Under the pieces are notes generated by a model. The model made no database searches, was not told the origin of the DNA, and saw nothing but the letters and a program-made list of their open reading frames with translations. A stretch of 64,000 bases of DNA from Lepiota brunneoincarnata (Eukaryota; Basidiomycota; Agaricomycetes; Agaricales; Agaricaceae), in contig JAEBUN010000082.1 in NCBI GenBank assembly GCA_023014365.1, positions 1 through 64,000 of the forward strand, in the 5' to 3' direction. This document shows positions 60,659-64,000 of this stretch, in pieces. Both the position numbers and the translations under genes were made by a program. The number at the start of each line of letters is the position of its first letter. The stretch's first letter is position 1.

Positions 60659-62571
60659 TAAATTATGTTTATTTATAGAAATAGAAAGGGTTGGGGGGCT
60701 GGTGTTCTGGACGTTGGTGAAAGTGTGCTAGTTAATGTGGATGAGAGGCTGGTGTGGGGAAGGAAGGAGGGCTGAGGCTCTCCTACAGGTGGATGGGGTC
60801 GGGGCAGAAAGAGGGGAGGGAAAGAGAATGGAAAGATGATGGGCGAAATGTGTGAGTGGAGAACTGGTATCTGGGATTTAGACTGCCAGTTGGATGGGCA
60901 GTGGTTGGACATGCAGGGGCATGGGTTACCTGTACAGGACCATCCCGTCTTCCAGTACAGGTAGCACCCGTCAGACGAGGACCGGGGAGACAACGGCGAT
61001 GTGGGACACGCTCGGGGCTTGTTCACGACGCAAACAGGCCAAACCGCTACCAGTATGGACAGGTGATGCAAGGGACAGATCGCATGGGCGAATCTGCTAA
61101 GCCTTCTCGTGGTTTCTGTAGACCACCTGGTAGTATAAAAACCAGCTAGAAAGAGGTAGCGATCTATGTACTCAAGGCCGTGTGCCTCTCATTCTTGTTC
61201 TCTCGCTGAGTCTCTCCACTCCCCCCCTCGGGGTCAAAAGCTTTGCGGCCGACGGACGCAGTGGTGCTCGCCTACCAAGCGGACTTTCCTCTGTTCACGA
61301 GAGGGCAGAGACAAGGACGGTGGGGACGGGGGACCAAGAAGGGGCAGGGACAAGATGATGCAAGGGACGGATGCATAGGGGATTCTCTGCGGGAGCTCGG
61401 TTAGGAAATGATCAGGGTGTCCGGGGTGTGCTCTTGTTGTTACGGGTTGGGTTGGATGGGGTTCGAAGGGTGTGGTGCTGGTAGGCAAGGGGGGTGTAGG
61501 GCAAAGTGGTTGACTGTGGGGACAAAGGCTAGTAGTAATGTAGAGGGGCGCCGTGTGTTGGAAATGCAAACTCGTGGCGAGTTTCACGGAATGCCGGGGG
61601 GTCCAAACGTTGATTACTTGGCCCCAGTTTCCGGTGTTTCGGCTGACGATCTTTTTCTCTTATGTAAAGGGTAGCTTTTATTGTTCCGTATTTAGGTTAA
61701 ACAAGGTAGCTCGAATGACCGGCAGGGTCAGTTCTCGCGCATACGAGTCTCTGAGGCTAACGACACTCGTATTCTAACACCGTGGGGGTTTGGCGATGGC
61801 GTGGCGCCTGTGGGCCGTACAGACGGGGGGCGGTGGGCGGAGGCTCCGCCTGCAGTGGGGTTTAGAGACTTGTGAGGGAGGAAAGGGGCTCGCGAGTGGA
61901 ACTTGAGGCGGGCTCCCTCGCCACGATTGTGCTATCGATGGGGACGTGCGTGGACTGGTGGCACAATGCGCCTCTGATGTGGAAACATTGTTATTGATTT
62001 CTTTATTTCATGTACATTAGGAGTAGATAGATTTCTCGCTCTCATGGATCGTAGGTGAGGCGTGTCCGTTAAATACTGATAGTCTTGGTTACTGGATTAT
62101 GTTATATATTCGGTGTCCGACGTATGTAACTGCGCGCTTGTATTGTGGTTAGTCTCATCCTCTAGGGTAGTGTCTGATGGCTGGTTGGGTAGATACTGAT
62201 TCTTCTCCGTTGGCGAGGTATTCGGGGGGACGGGATTCAGGTGTCGAGATTTCTTTGGCTGATTGGTATCTGGTTTAACCATGTTGAGGGCTGGGGAGGC
62301 AAAAGTGATTACCAGCTAACCTGTAGGACTAGGTCCGGAGAGTGTGAGGTTCTCGGTATGGGGGATACTCACTAAAAAGGGTTGTGTTAGGCTTTAAGCC
62401 TAGTGCTAGTCAATCATGTTGAGTTGGGTGTTTATGAAGCGTTTCACTCGGGGCAGGCCCAAAATTGTGATTGAAGAGTTATTGTTCATTTCGTTTTTGG
62501 TTCGGTTGTCTGTTCCTCCCCTTAAGGTAGGTTGTTTTTCTCTTTAGGTCTGTTCATCTCTATTCGTTTGG
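60659..62571. other. Spacer without recognisable genes
   Basis: A short sequence GATGCAAGGGAC recurs at about 61067 and 61355. Inverted CCTGTAC/GTACAGG segments occur at about 60930-60965. ORFs are short, lack motifs and conflict between strands. Confidence 0.4.
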
Positions 62572-63330
62572 TTACTTCTCTTCTTTTTCGTTTACTGTTG
62601 TTAGGTGATTCTTTTGTCCCCATTTTGCTTTGTAGTTTCTTATTGCTTGTTTTCTCTTTTCGTACGGTACTCTTTCTGTTATTTTCCAGTCTATGTCTAG
62701 TTTCTCTTTCATCATTTGGGTTCCATGGATCTGTTAGTGTTTTGTCTGTATGTTCCGTTTCGTTTATTACGCTTTTGTATTTTTCTGTTATGTTTCTTGT
62801 TGTCGTATCGTTTTCGTCTTCTGGCCTATTATGACGGCTCCTATTCCCATTAGAATGCGTATGTTTGGTTTGACCCAGGGTGTGTCGTCTGTTGACTTTG
62901 TCCACGTTTCTTCTAGGTGTTTCCATATTTTCGTTTGTTCCTTTTTTACATTTGATTCTATTGGTCCGCAAGCGCATAAAGCCCTTTCTATCTAGTCCTG
63001 GGATTCTCATGAAGTATTGTCCGCATTTTATTCTGTTGTGTATTATCTTCCATATGAAGTCTGCGATCTTGTATGGTATTATTCCTTTGTTTAGGCCTAA
63101 CCCTAAGTTCTTTTCTGTTGGTCTGATGTTGAGGGCTTCTTCTATGTGTGCTTTCGGTTTCTCTATGTTGTTTCTCGTTGTTCTTGTACCTGGGTTGCGC
63201 TTTTTTTCTTTTATTATTAGATTATATGCTGTATCATGTTCTAACGGTTGGAGTCTTGCCCCTCGCCATTCAAAGGTCTCGTGGAGTCTTTTTTCGCTCT
63301 GGGTTCTCTCCTAAATGGAATTTTGTTGGT
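62572..63330 (-). mobile_element. Non-LTR retrotransposon (LINE) 3' remnant
   Basis: Minus-strand frames with shifts between them encode a LINE-like C-terminal region: IADFIWKIIHNRIKCGQYF, then a Cys-rich ALCACGPIES segment, and KRKQAIRNYKAKWGQKN before TAA at 62572-62574. The order W.I.H.R..CG followed by C.CG..E resembles the region after the RT in fungal non-LTR elements. The A-rich sense strand contrasts strongly with the flanking GC-rich DNA. Frameshifts make it inactive. Upstream RT motifs are absent, so this is the 3' part only. Confidence 0.6.
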
Positions 63331-63445
63331 TTGTCTGGTAGTTCATGTGTGTGCTTTATGCATTTGAATTGTGTTGGGCATTGTGTTTTTCTTAGTCTGT
63401 TAGGCCTGGGGAGGGATTGGTGGGTGGGACTGGTGTGGAGAGGGA

Positions 63446-63463
63446 AGGGTTAGGGGGTTAGGG
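63446..63463 (+). repeat. Telomere-type repeat at a second chromosomal flank
   Basis: AGGGTTAGGGGGTTAGGG joins LINE-flanking DNA to a PLE 3' tail, in the same orientation as at 4638. Confidence 0.88.
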
Positions 63464-64000
63464 AAGGGGGGACTAAAACACGAGTCGCGACGGTGGGGCG
63501 CAACGGGTTGTTGGGGTTTCCAACTACCCACCCGTTTCGTCTTATAAAGACTCATCAGGCGCACGATATCCGTCAGATACCTGCCGTCCAATCGATTGTC
63601 GCCGATAGCGATCGATTGCGATTTTGATCGATAGATCAAAATCCGCGGAACGTATTTATAATCCCCCGTTAATAACAGGTGAAAATAGGATTAAAACCTT
63701 AACTTCGAGTTTCAAACTTACCGCGCTGACTTAGACGCGCGCTTGCGTCTGGGGAAAAGTCACGTGATCGTGCGTACCGGTCACGTGCCATCGGGCTATG
63801 TTACCCGACGACGGAACATCCGGGGCCGGGGTAGGGCCGTCACGTGACAACGTAACAAGGTGCACTTTCGCACGGGGTCCAAGCGTGAGAACTTGTGAAA
63901 CCCGGCCACCGGTGACATGATTAACCCGGTGGCGGTGTGTACTTGCCTTAGAGGCTATCCCTTCCACGGGTCTGCTAGAGGACGCCCCGCCCGACAGAGC
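63464..64000 (-). mobile_element. Coprina-type PLE 3' end (A1-like), runs off the window
   Basis: Tail GGGACTAAAACACGAGTCGC, ribozyme and 3' region very close to A1, but with scattered indels (GTTTCAAACTTACC, CCCGGCCACCGG) not seen in other A1 copies. It is older or a distinct A1 branch. Its ORF, if any, lies to the right of the window. Confidence 0.88.
63498..63562 (-). ncRNA. Hammerhead ribozyme (A1 type)
   Basis: Intact core and helices despite indels elsewhere in this copy. The predicted cut is between the bases opposite 63502 and 63501. Confidence 0.92.

Noticed and set aside
1..64000. CRISPR arrays, bacterial operons, prophage
   Set aside because: Introns, TTAGGG repeats and eukaryotic retroelements show this is a fungal nuclear genome; the tandem repeats have no spacer structure.

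Overview
The window looks like subtelomeric DNA of an agaricomycete (basidiomycete) fungus. The pointers are TTAGGG telomere-type repeats, spliceosomal introns of about 50-60 nt with GT..AG ends and CTAAC-like branch sites, an agaric-type TKL kinase gene, a telomere-linked RecQ helicase, and endonuclease-deficient Penelope-like retroelements (PLEs) of the kind called Coprina in basidiomycetes. Species cannot be named from the sequence.

Layout. 1-573 is the 3' end of a protein kinase gene. 574-4637 is gene-poor DNA with a fossil PLE 3' end (1577-1770), a 50-bp minisatellite (about 1975-2985) and a DDE transposase gene whose 5' end is cut off by telomere repeats at 4638. From 4638 to 40405 runs an uninterrupted head-to-tail array of PLE copies, all on the minus strand, most separated by short TTAGGG tracts on the plus strand. 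Three closely related subfamilies are present, A1 (cores starting at 4707, 8634, 30914), A2 (6111, 13945, 17717, 23001) and A3 (33133, 37851), plus a divergent family B (25959). Four copies keep a full ORF (1200, 1197, 1117 and 1197 codons). The others are 5'-truncated at different points, and each truncation but the last joins TTAGGG. This is the pattern expected if the exposed G-rich 3' end of a chromosome primes reverse transcription from the RNA 3' end and telomerase caps the incomplete cDNA. The chromosome end would therefore have lain to the right when each copy was added.

Every PLE 3' end carries a minus-strand hammerhead ribozyme (15 in the window). In each full-length copy the ORF 5' end is joined, through a conserved 10-nt telomere-like joint, to a further same-subfamily 3'-end copy. 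That recreates the pseudo-LTR arrangement of PLEs, with a ribozyme on both sides of the ORF. The same segment contains a conserved splice donor and an acceptor just before the start codon, so the leader ribozyme may sit inside an intron. The PLE 3' region also has a conserved CACGTG cluster and an internal telomere-like tract.

At 40405 the array ends without TTAGGG against a minisatellite. 40406-63445 is a second gene-bearing subtelomeric block: minisatellites, a small Asn-rich gene (44630-45103), a six-exon gene joining C2H2 zinc fingers, a tyrosine-recombinase-like domain and a RecQ helicase (47238-52862), an unrecognised gene (53150-54696), a 2OG-Fe(II) dioxygenase-like gene possibly of the JBP/TET group (56150-57760), a JmjC-like gene with an apparent frameshift (58516-60658), and a LINE remnant (62572-63330). 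At 63446 TTAGGG and another PLE 3' end begin again in the same orientation and run off the window. So telomere-type additions occur at three unrelated flanks (1577, 4638, 63446). The region records repeated rounds of end loss, retroelement capping and later internalisation, unless the join at 40405 is an assembly artefact.
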